Below, in pieces: positions 17,031 to 25,094 of a stretch of 39,675 nt of DNA. Location of the stretch: assembly GCF_011947365.2 (NCBI RefSeq), contig NZ_JAAVSH020000001.1, positions 4,095,033 to 4,134,707 on the forward strand, read 5' to 3'. How positions within the stretch are numbered: the stretch's first letter is position 1; every line of letters starts with the position of its first letter. The position numbers and the translations under genes were made by a program. The stretch is from an endosymbiont of Lamellibrachia barhami (GTDB taxonomy: Bacteria > Pseudomonadota > Gammaproteobacteria > Chromatiales > Chromatiaceae). The notes beneath the pieces were generated by a model. That model was not told the DNA's origin, made no database searches, and saw only the letters and a list, made by a program, of their open reading frames with translations.

Positions 17031-18190
17031 TCTTTCGGCCAGTATTTGGTTCCGATACCTTGACCCAGATCGGCCTCGATGAGGCGCCGCCGTACTTCGA
17101 GTAGCCTCTCTATCAGTTTTGGCTCTTTCTCTTCATAGGCTGCAGCATCCGGTGCACGTTTGACGACCACGCCCAGTAATTCTGTGATGGCATTACCGAT
17201 CGAGTTCTGACTGATGGTGACGATCAGTTTTCCGGCGTCGTTTCGGTAGATCAACTGTTTGAATGCAGGCTGCCAGCGAATAGCGTTGGCATATTTCGCA
17301 TCGGTGATGCAGTGATCCCTGACTTTCTTTGCCGTGGCCAGAAAATCATTGTTGAAGAGCAGTGTGTGTTCTATCTGATCCGGGAAGTAGGCGTCCTTCG
17401 GTATCGGTGCATTGCGGGTGGACACCTGGGTGAAAAAGGTGCGATAGAAGTCGATAAAGCCTTTGAGGATGACATCGTACTCACGCCAGAACCGTACATC
17501 ACCCAGGGCTGTGACGCCCCCACTGATCTCCCAGCTCGGAAGTCCTTGAGGATAGCCGGTCAATTCTATCCGGGATGAGTCGTCATCGATGAGTTTCAGG
17601 ATCTTCATGTCGAGATTTTTGAAGAACTCCCGGTAGACGTCGTGCATATAGGACTCGAAGAGACTGTGCTGGCCACCATCTGTGAGGTTCGGGTTGTTGG
17701 GGTCGGCCAGCTCTGCGTTTCGCAGCTGAGTCTTGTCGAAGACGATGAAGTGGTTGTGCAGCATGCGGATGCTGGGGACGCCGGGGGAGGTGAGTGGCCA
17801 AGTGGCATCGAGGCTTGCCTCGCCGGCCAGGATCAGTGCCTCCTCCGGGTCGGGGTACTGCTCCAGCATGTATTCAATGATGATCTGGTTCATCCGGTTC
17901 CAGACATGCTTCACGTTGTCTGGCACTTGGGTGCGGCGTACCGGGCGCCCCAGCGGATTGAGAACGCACTTGGAGGTGTTGTAGATGATCGAGGTGTCGA
18001 ACTCGTTGCTGTGCCCCAGTGCCTTACGGTAGAGCAGCAGGTTCTCCGGATTCATCAACAAGCCGTTATTGCTTGACAGATCGTTGAGATTTTCCGTGCT
18101 GTTGAAAAATTCGTTGGGTTTCATCCCCTCGGGAACGTCCAGGGGAATAGGTCTGAAGGGGGTTACGATCTCTCTGGGGCCGTACTGCAT
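17027..18190 (-). CDS. Conserved hypothetical protein, first gene of a coupled pair
   Basis: I cannot assign a family to this 387-residue protein. It is soluble and acidic/aromatic, with distinctive segments PSIRMLHNHFIVFDK (about residues 140-154), SLFESYMHDVYREFF and LPSWEISGGVTALGDVRFWREYD. The HNH triplet in MLHNHF might be a catalytic or metal-binding site, but the context does not match the HNH nuclease finger. It leads a two-gene operon with the 289-residue protein. Upstream lies a divergent gap of about 170 bp before a small membrane-protein ORF. Confidence 0.75.
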   Translation of the reverse strand: MQYGPREIVTPFRPIPLDVPEGMKPNEFFNSTENLNDLSSNNGLLMNPENLLLYRKALGHSNEFDTSIIYNTSKCVLNPLGRPVRRTQVPDNVKHVWNRMNQIIIEYMLEQYPDPEEALILAGEASLDATWPLTSPGVPSIRMLHNHFIVFDKTQLRNAELADPNNPNLTDGGQHSLFESYMHDVYREFFKNLDMKILKLIDDDSSRIELTGYPQGLPSWEISGGVTALGDVRFWREYDVILKGFIDFYRTFFTQVSTRNAPIPKDAYFPDQIEHTLLFNNDFLATAKKVRDHCITDAKYANAIRWQPAFKQLIYRNDAGKLIVTISQNSIGNAITELLGVVVKRAPDAAAYEEKEPKLIERLLEVRRRLIEADLGQGIGTKYWPKE

Positions 18191-18361
18191 AGTGCCACAC
18201 CTTGGAAGAATTCAAGTTTCTGGGCTTAATAGTCTCAATAATAGGGGGTTGTGACAATTATCGCACTTGGCTTTCATCCTGAAGTCCTGTCGTTGTGCAT
18301 GGTTCGGCACAAGACGGCGATGTGGGATAGAATAGCCTCATTCGGAAGGGAGGGCCTGGAC

Positions 18362-18436
18362 ATGCTCGATTTTTTTCTTGTTTTGATATTCATGCTGCTC
18401 ATCGTCTATGTAACCTATTGGATGAAAGATCGGTAA
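18362..18436 (+). CDS. Possible 24-aa single-pass membrane protein
   Basis: A 24-residue frame encodes an almost entirely hydrophobic segment (MLDFFLVLIFMLLIVYVTYW) ending in MKDR, a typical small single-span membrane protein with a cytoplasmic-like charged end. A purine-rich GGGAGGG ribosome-binding site lies about 8 bp upstream of the ATG. The frame extends upstream to 18251, but those residues look non-coding. It ends 133 bp before the symporter gene, so it could be its leader or an independent gene. Confidence 0.4.
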   Translation: MLDFFLVLIFMLLIVYVTYWMKDR

Positions 18437-18569
18437 CCCTCTATTGTGATTCTCCCATCACTATTGAGGCAAAGAGCACTTTTGGAATCTATTGAAAAAA
18501 TATCCGACATGCGGGGTTGCCGCAGTACTCTCTTTCCATCTAAAGCGACTGATTGAAATATAAGAAACC

Positions 18570-19889
18570 ATGAGCGAAACAAATCAAACCTCCCTGACCA
18601 TGAAGATATTGATGGCCATGCTGGGTGGTGCTGTATTAGGCGTCTTGTTGAACCTGTTTGCCGGTGACGAGGGGCTGCTGCAGACCTACCTGATTGATGG
18701 GCTCTTGCTTGTGGTGGGTAAAATCTTCGTGGCATCTCTCAAGATGATGGTGGTGCCGCTGGTATTTGTCTCCCTGGTGGGCGGCGTGACTTCACTGCGT
18801 GATATGTCGACCCTGGGGCGCATGAGCGTCAAGGCGATTGCTTTCTACCTCTTTACCACGGCGGCGGCGATCACCATTGCCCTTTCGTTGGCAGTGGCTG
18901 TTGGCCCAGGGGAGGGTTTTGATGTGGCCGACAAGGCCGTTGAGTTCACCGGTAAGGAGGCACCGGCCCTGACGGATGTGTTCATCAATCTGGTGCCCTC
19001 CAACCCCATTGAGGCGATGGCGTCGGGCAACATGCTGCAGATCATCGTTTTTGCCATCCTGTTCGGTATCGCCATTACCCTGGCCGGTGAGCGGGGTAAA
19101 CATGTGTTGCGCCTCTTCAATGACCTGGATGTTGTCATCATGAAGATGGTCGAGGTCATCATGAAGCTTGCGCCCTATGGTGTATTCGCTTTGCTTGCCC
19201 GAACCTTCGCGACCCAGGGGCTTGAGCTGATTTTGCCGCTGGGGGCCTATTTTCTGACGCTGACAGCGGCGCTTGCGATTCATGCGCTGGGCACCTACCC
19301 GCTGTTGCTGCGTTCATTTGCCGGACTCAACCCGATGCATCTTTTACGCAAGATGCGCGATCCCGCCACCTTTGCCTTTTCCACTGCCTCATCTGGGGCG
19401 ACGATCCCGGTGACCATGCGTACTGTGGAGAAGCGTATGGGGGTCGACAACTCTGTCGCCTCTTTCACTGTCCCCCTGGGCGCCACCATCAATATGGACG
19501 GTACCGCGATGATGCAGGGGGTGGCGACGGTATTTATCGCCAATGTGTACGGTGTCGACCTGGGTATTGGTGATTATCTGATGGTGGTGATGACCGCTAC
19601 CCTGGCTTCAATCGGCACCGCAGCGGTGCCCGGTGTGGGACTCGTCATGCTGACCATGGTGCTCAGTCAGGTGGGTTTGCCGGTGGAGGGCATCGCCCTG
19701 ATCATCGGCATCGACCGGTTGCTGGATATGATGCGTACTGCGGTCAATGTGACCGGTGACTGTACTGTCTCATGCATCATCGCCAAGGGCGAAGGGGCAC
19801 TGGATTTGGTGGTTTACAATGATCCCGATGCCGGGTCGGTGGAGGCCTCCACCGGCGACCTGGCGCACCCTGAACCCACAGAAGCTTAA
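18570..19889 (+). CDS. Dicarboxylate/amino acid:cation symporter (DAACS family)
   Basis: This 439-residue inner-membrane transporter belongs to the glutamate/aspartate and C4-dicarboxylate DAACS family. Signature segments: LKMMVVPLVFVSLVGG (about residues 49-64), STASSGATIPVTMRTVEKRMG (split here as STASSGATIP and VTMRTVEKRMG), TINMDGTAMMQG near 303-314, and RTAVNVTGD near the C-terminus. Substrate could be glutamate, aspartate or dicarboxylates; sequence alone does not decide between GltP and DctA. It has about eight transmembrane helices and two hairpins as in GltPh. Two inverted REP-like palindromes follow it. Confidence 0.9.
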   Translation: MSETNQTSLTMKILMAMLGGAVLGVLLNLFAGDEGLLQTYLIDGLLLVVGKIFVASLKMMVVPLVFVSLVGGVTSLRDMSTLGRMSVKAIAFYLFTTAAAITIALSLAVAVGPGEGFDVADKAVEFTGKEAPALTDVFINLVPSNPIEAMASGNMLQIIVFAILFGIAITLAGERGKHVLRLFNDLDVVIMKMVEVIMKLAPYGVFALLARTFATQGLELILPLGAYFLTLTAALAIHALGTYPLLLRSFAGLNPMHLLRKMRDPATFAFSTASSGATIPVTMRTVEKRMGVDNSVASFTVPLGATINMDGTAMMQGVATVFIANVYGVDLGIGDYLMVVMTATLASIGTAAVPGVGLVMLTMVLSQVGLPVEGIALIIGIDRLLDMMRTAVNVTGDCTVSCIIAKGEGALDLVVYNDPDAGSVEASTGDLAHPEPTEA

Positions 19890-19912
19890 ACTGGGTTTTC
19901 TCAACTCGAGGA

Positions 19913-19943
19913 TGCCCGATCCGCTACGCTTGATCGGGCCTAC
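19913..19943. repeat. REP-like palindrome, copy 3
   Basis: tgcCCGATC, loop cgctacgctt, GATCGGGcctac. It is in the same orientation as copy 2 and pairs with copy 4, which lies 27 bp further on in the opposite orientation. Together they form a BIME-like pair between two convergent genes. Confidence 0.75.
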
Positions 19944-19969
19944 ACCCTGAGCTGAACAAACCTGTAGAG

Positions 19970-20000
19970 GTAGGCCGGTTCAAGCGCAGCGGAACCGGCA
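19970..20000. repeat. REP-like palindrome, copy 4
   Basis: gtaggCCGGTTC, loop aagcgcagcg, GAACCGGca. The loop keeps the aagcg-agcg core of the other copies, while the stem bases differ in a compensated way, so the hairpin is preserved. Its position between the symporter and thrC stops suits a bidirectional terminator or mRNA 3'-end stabiliser. Confidence 0.75.
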
Positions 20001-20020
20001 ACGCCCCGAGCAGAGACCGA

Positions 20021-21490
20021 TTAGAGGAATGAAAGCACTTCCTGCTCGATATCCTCTTTTTCAATCACCGTCTTCTGTGTGATCTCCTTGTCGAAGAGTG
20101 ATTTGATGGGTGCAGGAATCGTCGTGTTGGCCTGCTTGGCGATGGAGTTGAGTGCATCGAGGTCGTGGGCGTCGACTTCACCCGTCAGGGCGTTGGCAAT
20201 GGTGGGGGAGAACTTTGTCCACTCAGCAGTGGAGTAGACGATGGTCGCCAGCGGCGCAGTCTCGCTGGTCTCATGGGTCTTGAAACAGGTTGCTGTGTGC
20301 GGATCCATCAGGTAGCCATTCTGGAATGCAGCCTGGATATATTTTTTCCCCTCGGTATCGTTGCAGAAATCTGCCACAAAGATTTCCTGCAGACGGGCGA
20401 GTTCTTCCGTTTTGAGTTCGTAGTGTTTTTCGTTGTCCAGTTGCTGCATCAAGGCTTTGGTGCGTTCCGCTCCGAAGAGATCAAAAAGTATCCGCTCGAT
20501 GTTGGAGGACTTCAGAATATCCATTGCCGGGGAGGTGGTGGCGACCACTGAACGGTCCCGCAGATCGTATTTGCCGTCATTGATGAGCTGGGTCAGGACA
20601 TTGTTGCTGTTTGAGGCGATGAGGATCTTCTCCACTGGCAGCCCCATCTTCATGGCGTAGTGGCCCCCCAACGCATTGCCGAAATTGCCGCTGGGCACGT
20701 CGAGATAGACCTTGTCTCCCAGTGCAATGGCGCCCTGCCTGACCAGTTCCAGGTAGCTGTGGATGTGGTAGATCACCTGGAAGATGATGCGGCCGAAATT
20801 CACCGAGTTGGCGGCGGAGAGCAGAGTGTTTTTCTCCCGCAATTTGGCCCTGAAGCTGGTCGAACCAAGCAGTAGTTTCAGCGCATCCTGGGCATCGTCG
20901 AAATCGCCCTTGATGCCGATAACCTTAAGATTGGGCGCGTTCTCGGTGACCATCTGCAGCCGCTGGACATCTGAGGTGCCGCCGTCGGGATAGAGGCAGG
21001 CAACCTTGACATTGGGCTTGTTTTTGAAGGTCTCCAGGGCTGCGGGACCTGTGTCACCACTGGTGGCCGCCAGGATCAGATAGTGCTCTCCACGTTTTTG
21101 TGCCAGATCGGAAAGCACTAAGCCGAAGGGTTGCAGCGCCATATCCTTAAAGGCGCGGGTCGGCCCGTGGTAAAGCTCGCTGACAAAGAGTCCATCCCCA
21201 ACCTTGATCACCGGGACGGGATTGCTGCCGTCATCAAAATCGTCGTAGGTCGCAAGCGCCTTGTCGATGACCGCCGGATCGATATCGATCTCAAAGGCCC
21301 CCAAAACAGCCCGAGCCAAAGTCTTATAGTCGGCATCGAGGTGCTTTTCCAGGAACGGAATACCCAGTTGAGGTAACGTCTCCGGGACGTAGATCCCACC
21401 AAAAGAGGACATGGGGCTGAGGATGGCAGCTGAAAAGCTCACCTCTGCCGGGTGCTGGCCGTCGTTGCCGCGTGTTTCGATGAAGTTCAT
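20021..21490 (-). CDS. thrC: Threonine synthase
   Basis: This 489-residue PLP enzyme converts O-phosphohomoserine to threonine, the last step of threonine synthesis. The N-terminus MNFIETRGNDG...VSFSAAILSPMSSFGGIYVPE is that of the longer threonine-synthase class. The PLP lysine is K115 in GPTRAFKDMALQ, and the phosphate-binding loop includes AATSGDTGPAALE. I chose the ATG at 21490 since the open frame further upstream adds unlike residues. No homoserine-pathway gene is adjacent. It ends 132 bp from the symporter stop, with the REP pair between. Confidence 0.93.
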   Translation of the reverse strand: MNFIETRGNDGQHPAEVSFSAAILSPMSSFGGIYVPETLPQLGIPFLEKHLDADYKTLARAVLGAFEIDIDPAVIDKALATYDDFDDGSNPVPVIKVGDGLFVSELYHGPTRAFKDMALQPFGLVLSDLAQKRGEHYLILAATSGDTGPAALETFKNKPNVKVACLYPDGGTSDVQRLQMVTENAPNLKVIGIKGDFDDAQDALKLLLGSTSFRAKLREKNTLLSAANSVNFGRIIFQVIYHIHSYLELVRQGAIALGDKVYLDVPSGNFGNALGGHYAMKMGLPVEKILIASNSNNVLTQLINDGKYDLRDRSVVATTSPAMDILKSSNIERILFDLFGAERTKALMQQLDNEKHYELKTEELARLQEIFVADFCNDTEGKKYIQAAFQNGYLMDPHTATCFKTHETSETAPLATIVYSTAEWTKFSPTIANALTGEVDAHDLDALNSIAKQANTTIPAPIKSLFDKEITQKTVIEKEDIEQEVLSFL

Positions 21491-21730
21491 GGTTAGCCTG
21501 GCGCAATGATCACGAGGGGCAGAATTATACCTGAGGCAGCCATTGGAAATCATCAACTCGGTTTCTGACGGATTCGGCAGTCGATTTGATCGAATGGCGG
21601 GTGTTTACGTCAACTGAATATTGTGCAGGGGCGGTGCTGATCCCCTTGCAATTCTCGGCTTCAGAAATGGAGGGTAGCGGTCGCTATATTCATTGAATAG
21701 GCGCTTATGCCAGATTATGTAGGATAAAAG

Positions 21731-22042
21731 ATGAACCCCAGCTCTTTTCGACCCACCCAGCTTATTCTACTGATGTTGGCGGCCTTGCTGCTGTTTGAGC
21801 CTGCGTTTGCCAATAAGTTTGAGACCATCGGTAGTGGTGTAGCTGGCTCCTCCCGGATCAAGGCCGAATATATGAGGATTATCGGTTATGTCTCCGGTGG
21901 CGTGTTGCTTTTTACCAGTCTGCTCTCTTTCCTTATGGCCAATACAAATGCTCAAAACTTGAATTATGTGCTCTGGAAACAGTCTTCCGGGATGCTGCTT
22001 TTTATGGGGTTGGTTATCCTTGGTTTTGCTTTTTTTGCATGA
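21731..22042 (+). CDS. Small membrane protein of unknown function (103 aa)
   Basis: The N-terminal hydrophobic stretch (LILLMLAALLLFEPAFA) is probably a cleaved signal peptide ending at AFA. Two later hydrophobic segments (IIGYVSGGVLLFTSLLSFLM, about 53-72, and MLLFMGLVILGFAFFA at the C-terminus) likely span the membrane. An AGGATAAAAG ribosome-binding site precedes the ATG. I do not recognise the family. It is alone on the plus strand and convergent with the next gene. Confidence 0.65.
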   Translation: MNPSSFRPTQLILLMLAALLLFEPAFANKFETIGSGVAGSSRIKAEYMRIIGYVSGGVLLFTSLLSFLMANTNAQNLNYVLWKQSSGMLLFMGLVILGFAFFA

Positions 22043-22106
22043 TGTTTGTCTATCTTTCTACAACTTCTAGAGGGATGGACGCTTCTGGCTACCGGTTTTT
22101 AATGCC

Positions 22107-23234
22107 TTACTTCACGACCAGATGACGATAATCATCAAGGAAGTCTGTAGCGACTTCCTTGATGGCCTGTTGGAAGGGGAAACGATCCCGGACCGTCGGG
22201 TTGAGGTGGTTTTTGCTTTTCTTTTTCTTACGGCCTGTGTCGCAGTCAACCAGATTGAGCCGAAGGTCTGGCCAGTAGGCTGAATCTATATCGGACAAGG
22301 CGAATGGGATCTCCAGGTCTGCCAGCAGAAGCCGTTCGGCTCCAATCTGACGACAGAGTGCCAGGTAGGGTTGATCCGTTGTTTTCAACATCTGACGGAG
22401 CGTTTTTACCTCTTGCTGCTTGATCTCTGCTTCATTGCCAAAAATATCCTCCGCAATGTTGGTCAGTTCTGCCGAGACCTGCCTGCTGTAATCAATGGCT
22501 GATTTATCGATGCCCACCCGCCTGTCGGCATCGGCCTGCACCAGTACTGTCAGGATGGGTTTTGCCGGTGCGGTGCGGGGTTGACTGAGCGTGCTCGGGG
22601 CCAAAACCAGTGTCTCGACAGTCTTGGCGAGTGGTTCTGGTGGTTGCGGTTGAGTGAGCACAGGTGCAGGTTTTTTAACTGCAGGTTTAAGGACCTGTTT
22701 CTCGATGATTTTTATCGGGGGCTTGGATACCTGTTTCTCGATGACTTTTGCCGGGGGTCTGGATATCTGTTGGGTTGTCGCCTGCGGCGCTGGGGTAGCG
22801 ATTGGTTGTGTGGTTGAGGCAGTGTGAGCGGCCGCGGGTTCAGGTTTTGGCGTTGGCGGATTTTTCTGTATTGGCTGAACGGGCGGGATGACACTCTTCT
22901 GCTGGGTGATTTCAGGTTTGGCAGGGAAACTCTCCTGTTTAGGTGAAATCTGCGTGGAGGAAGGTGGCGGGATTGAACTGGCTGTTGTTCCAGGTGGGGC
23001 CAACTCTGCTGTTTGTTGCGGCAGTATCCTGGGTGCCAGCATCATCACCACCCCCAGGATGATCAGGATCAGAGAGGGGTTATTGACATCAATCTTGATG
23101 CCGAAGGCCTCGAAGCGGTTGCTCTGGCTCTTTTCGTCCTCAGAGGCGGTTTTTCCTGTGACGAAGATGAACAGGCCAACGATCAGCAGGCCCAGACCGG
23201 CCCAGAAAAGCAGAGTGTCCAGCGGTAGCGGCAT
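22107..23234 (-). CDS. Membrane-anchored Pro-rich protein of unknown function
   Basis: This 375-residue protein has two hydrophobic segments near the N-terminus (FWAGLGLLIVGLFIFVTG, about 10-27, and LILIILGVVMMLAPRIL, about 55-71). A long Pro/Gln/Thr/Lys linker (about 75-220) follows, with near-repeats of KPPIKIIEKQV and KVIEKQV. The C-terminal domain of about 150 residues (about 225-375) contains VGIDKSAIDYSRQVSAEL and LCRQIGAERLLLADLE. The layout suggests an inner-membrane anchor and a spacer holding a globular domain away from the membrane. I cannot name the C-terminal domain. Confidence 0.7.
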   Translation of the reverse strand: MPLPLDTLLFWAGLGLLIVGLFIFVTGKTASEDEKSQSNRFEAFGIKIDVNNPSLILIILGVVMMLAPRILPQQTAELAPPGTTASSIPPPSSTQISPKQESFPAKPEITQQKSVIPPVQPIQKNPPTPKPEPAAAHTASTTQPIATPAPQATTQQISRPPAKVIEKQVSKPPIKIIEKQVLKPAVKKPAPVLTQPQPPEPLAKTVETLVLAPSTLSQPRTAPAKPILTVLVQADADRRVGIDKSAIDYSRQVSAELTNIAEDIFGNEAEIKQQEVKTLRQMLKTTDQPYLALCRQIGAERLLLADLEIPFALSDIDSAYWPDLRLNLVDCDTGRKKKKSKNHLNPTVRDRFPFQQAIKEVATDFLDDYRHLVVK

Positions 23235-23435
23235 CAGGTTCCCTCATTGTTTGATTTCTTCCTGCCACTGATGCTGCATTTGGTGTGGCCTCCTTGAAAA
23301 TCTAACTCAAAATGAGCATTCACGCTAGACCAATTCAGAATACGCTGATAATTCGGCCGTCACGCAGGAGATCAGCAAACCCATAATGCATTTTTTGATT
23401 ATGGCGGTATGTTCAAGAATAGAACGTTCCAGTCA

Positions 23436-24620
23436 TCAATCCTCCTCTCGCAGTCCTGCATTTTTCACCAGAGTCACTGCGACATCTTCCAGTTCTTCAT
23501 CTCCACTCTTATTCAGGAGGTCGGTAAAACCCTTCGAGTCGGGATGATGGGATAGTAGCCCATGCAACAGATCTTTCGTCGAACGATTGGCATCCTCCAT
23601 AAGTTCTTTTGCCTGCCCCAAGACACCTGACAGCTGATCCAGCAGATCATCTATCCGATCCAACCCGGAAAGTTGTGGGTGATTAGAGTTATCCAGTTCA
23701 CTGATTTCCCGGTACTTTGCGGTTGCCACGCTGGTGAGACTATGACTCATTTCCAGTGAAAAGCCGACAATCTCATCTGTGTTGTATCCCAGGTTCATAC
23801 CCTGTTCGAAAGCGGCCTGGATGTCACCATCAAAAAATGTCTCACTCACCCCCTGGAGCGCATTGGTGAGATCCGTAATGGCGGTCAACTCCTCGTTGTC
23901 CAGGTCACCCTCAACGGAAAATGAGAGACGACTGTGGAAGCTTTCCGAATAACTTGCGCTGATTGCTGTGTTTCCATCCGACTGGCGGAAGGAAATCGCA
24001 CTCTGTTCTCGTTGACTCTGGCGAAACTTCAAAGTCACCACGTCGCCATCTTGGGTTTTGATCTGTAGCTCAAATGCAGATTTCTCGACTTGGCGGAAAC
24101 CCAGAGATGCTTCAATCGTCTGAATACCATCTGTTGACGTTGGTGTTTTTCTATCCTGCTCCAGACCTTGCATAATCAGTTTCTTGGCCATTTTGATGCC
24201 TGATTTTACGGAATCATTGAGCAGTCCCATTCCATCCAGGGCATCCCTCGCATCTTTCAGACCTTGCTTGATACCGGATTTTGCCTGCTTAAGCAGGGAT
24301 TCCAACTGATCCGGACTAGCGCCTTCGGCTTCAGCCTGCTTTAGTCGATTTTGCACAAATCCCAGTACATTGTTGGCAACAGTTTCTGCATCGAATGTAT
24401 TATTTGAACGATCAACCGGCACGACCTGACTTGGAGGGCCAAGTATTCCCGAGAGTCTTTGGTCAAGCACCTGCTGCACCCGTGTGAATGCATCGGATGG
24501 GTCAGAACTTCCGGTCACCATATCGACTTGGGGTGGTGTTTTTGCTGCCAGACTCAAATTACCGAAATTTGGCTGAAAATGCTTGAATTGATCAAGTTGA
24601 TCGAGCGCCACACTGAACAT
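23436..24620 (-). CDS. DUF5610-domain protein
   Basis: This 394-residue soluble protein has an N-terminal region matching my memory of DUF5610 (VANNVLGFVQNRLKQAEA ... LLKQAKSGIKQGLKDARDAL, about residues 80-135). The C-terminal half is acidic and helical (DDLLDQLSGVLGQAKELMED). It has no signal peptide. Function is unknown. The start at 24620 is supported by GGAGG about 8 bp upstream. It is the last chromosomal gene before the island. Confidence 0.75.
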   Translation of the reverse strand: MFSVALDQLDQFKHFQPNFGNLSLAAKTPPQVDMVTGSSDPSDAFTRVQQVLDQRLSGILGPPSQVVPVDRSNNTFDAETVANNVLGFVQNRLKQAEAEGASPDQLESLLKQAKSGIKQGLKDARDALDGMGLLNDSVKSGIKMAKKLIMQGLEQDRKTPTSTDGIQTIEASLGFRQVEKSAFELQIKTQDGDVVTLKFRQSQREQSAISFRQSDGNTAISASYSESFHSRLSFSVEGDLDNEELTAITDLTNALQGVSETFFDGDIQAAFEQGMNLGYNTDEIVGFSLEMSHSLTSVATAKYREISELDNSNHPQLSGLDRIDDLLDQLSGVLGQAKELMEDANRSTKDLLHGLLSHHPDSKGFTDLLNKSGDEELEDVAVTLVKNAGLREED

Positions 24621-24791
24621 TATTCATCCTCCAGGAAATGAATGCTTATCGTCGGTGTCGGCCTACCGGACATTAACTTGAGAAATATTCGTGAGTTTCC
24701 GGGCCGGTGCCCGAAAATCCTGGCATTGTGTTTTATTTGTGAGGCTGCAGGGGGATCTGGCCAAACGTGGAGTGCAGTGGATTATAGGTAT

Positions 24792-24823
24792 AAAAAAAGG
24801 GATTACCATAATCGGTAACCCCT
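24792..24823 (-). terminator. Orphaned terminator, probably that of tRNA-Val
   Basis: On the minus strand a stem (ggggttacc / ggtaatccc, one G.T pair, loop gattat) is followed by seven T. It lies about 10 bp beyond the CCA end of the tRNA-Val 3' fragment, exactly where a tRNA terminator would be. The intact tRNA-Val, 8.1 kb away, has no such hairpin behind it. This fits separation of gene and terminator by integration. Confidence 0.7.
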
Positions 24824-24831
24824 TGATTCAA

Positions 24832-24858
24832 TTTGGTAGGCGCGAGTGGATTCGAACC
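24832..24858 (-). repeat. Left attachment site: tRNA-Val 3'-end fragment
   Basis: These 27 bp are identical to 32943-32969, which form the 3' end of the intact tRNA-Val gene (T-loop TTCGAA, T-stem, acceptor strand and CCA). Weaker similarity extends another 10 bp. The fragment lacks the rest of a tRNA, so it is not functional. Confidence 0.85.
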
Positions 24859-25094
24859 ACCGATCCCTTTTGATCCATTTTGCATAGATTTCCAGGCTCC
24901 ATCCATCACACTGAGCTTGGTTCCGCCCACTTGGGTGCTGCAACCCACAATTATGGCGACTCACCGAGCTGGATTATCCGGTCTGTGGCCCATGCTGTCC
25001 GATTCCCCTGAAACCCTGTCCGCCTCCTGTCTGGTGAAAATCCTTTGATTCACCCGTGACATACCAGATAATTCCCTAAAACAGGGAGAAGACC

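Larger units (their letters stand above)
24621..25094. other. Gene-free stretch at the left island boundary
   Basis: This 474-bp gap holds the orphan terminator and tRNA-Val 3' fragment (both described separately), then about 230 bp of island sequence up to the first island gene. I see no integrase, promoter of obvious quality or further repeat in that last part. Confidence 0.6.

Noticed and set aside
24834-24948. A second complete tRNA or tmRNA end at the left island boundary
   Set aside because: Only the T-arm, acceptor strand and CCA match; no D-arm, anticodon arm or pairing 5' acceptor strand could be found. It is an attachment-site fragment.
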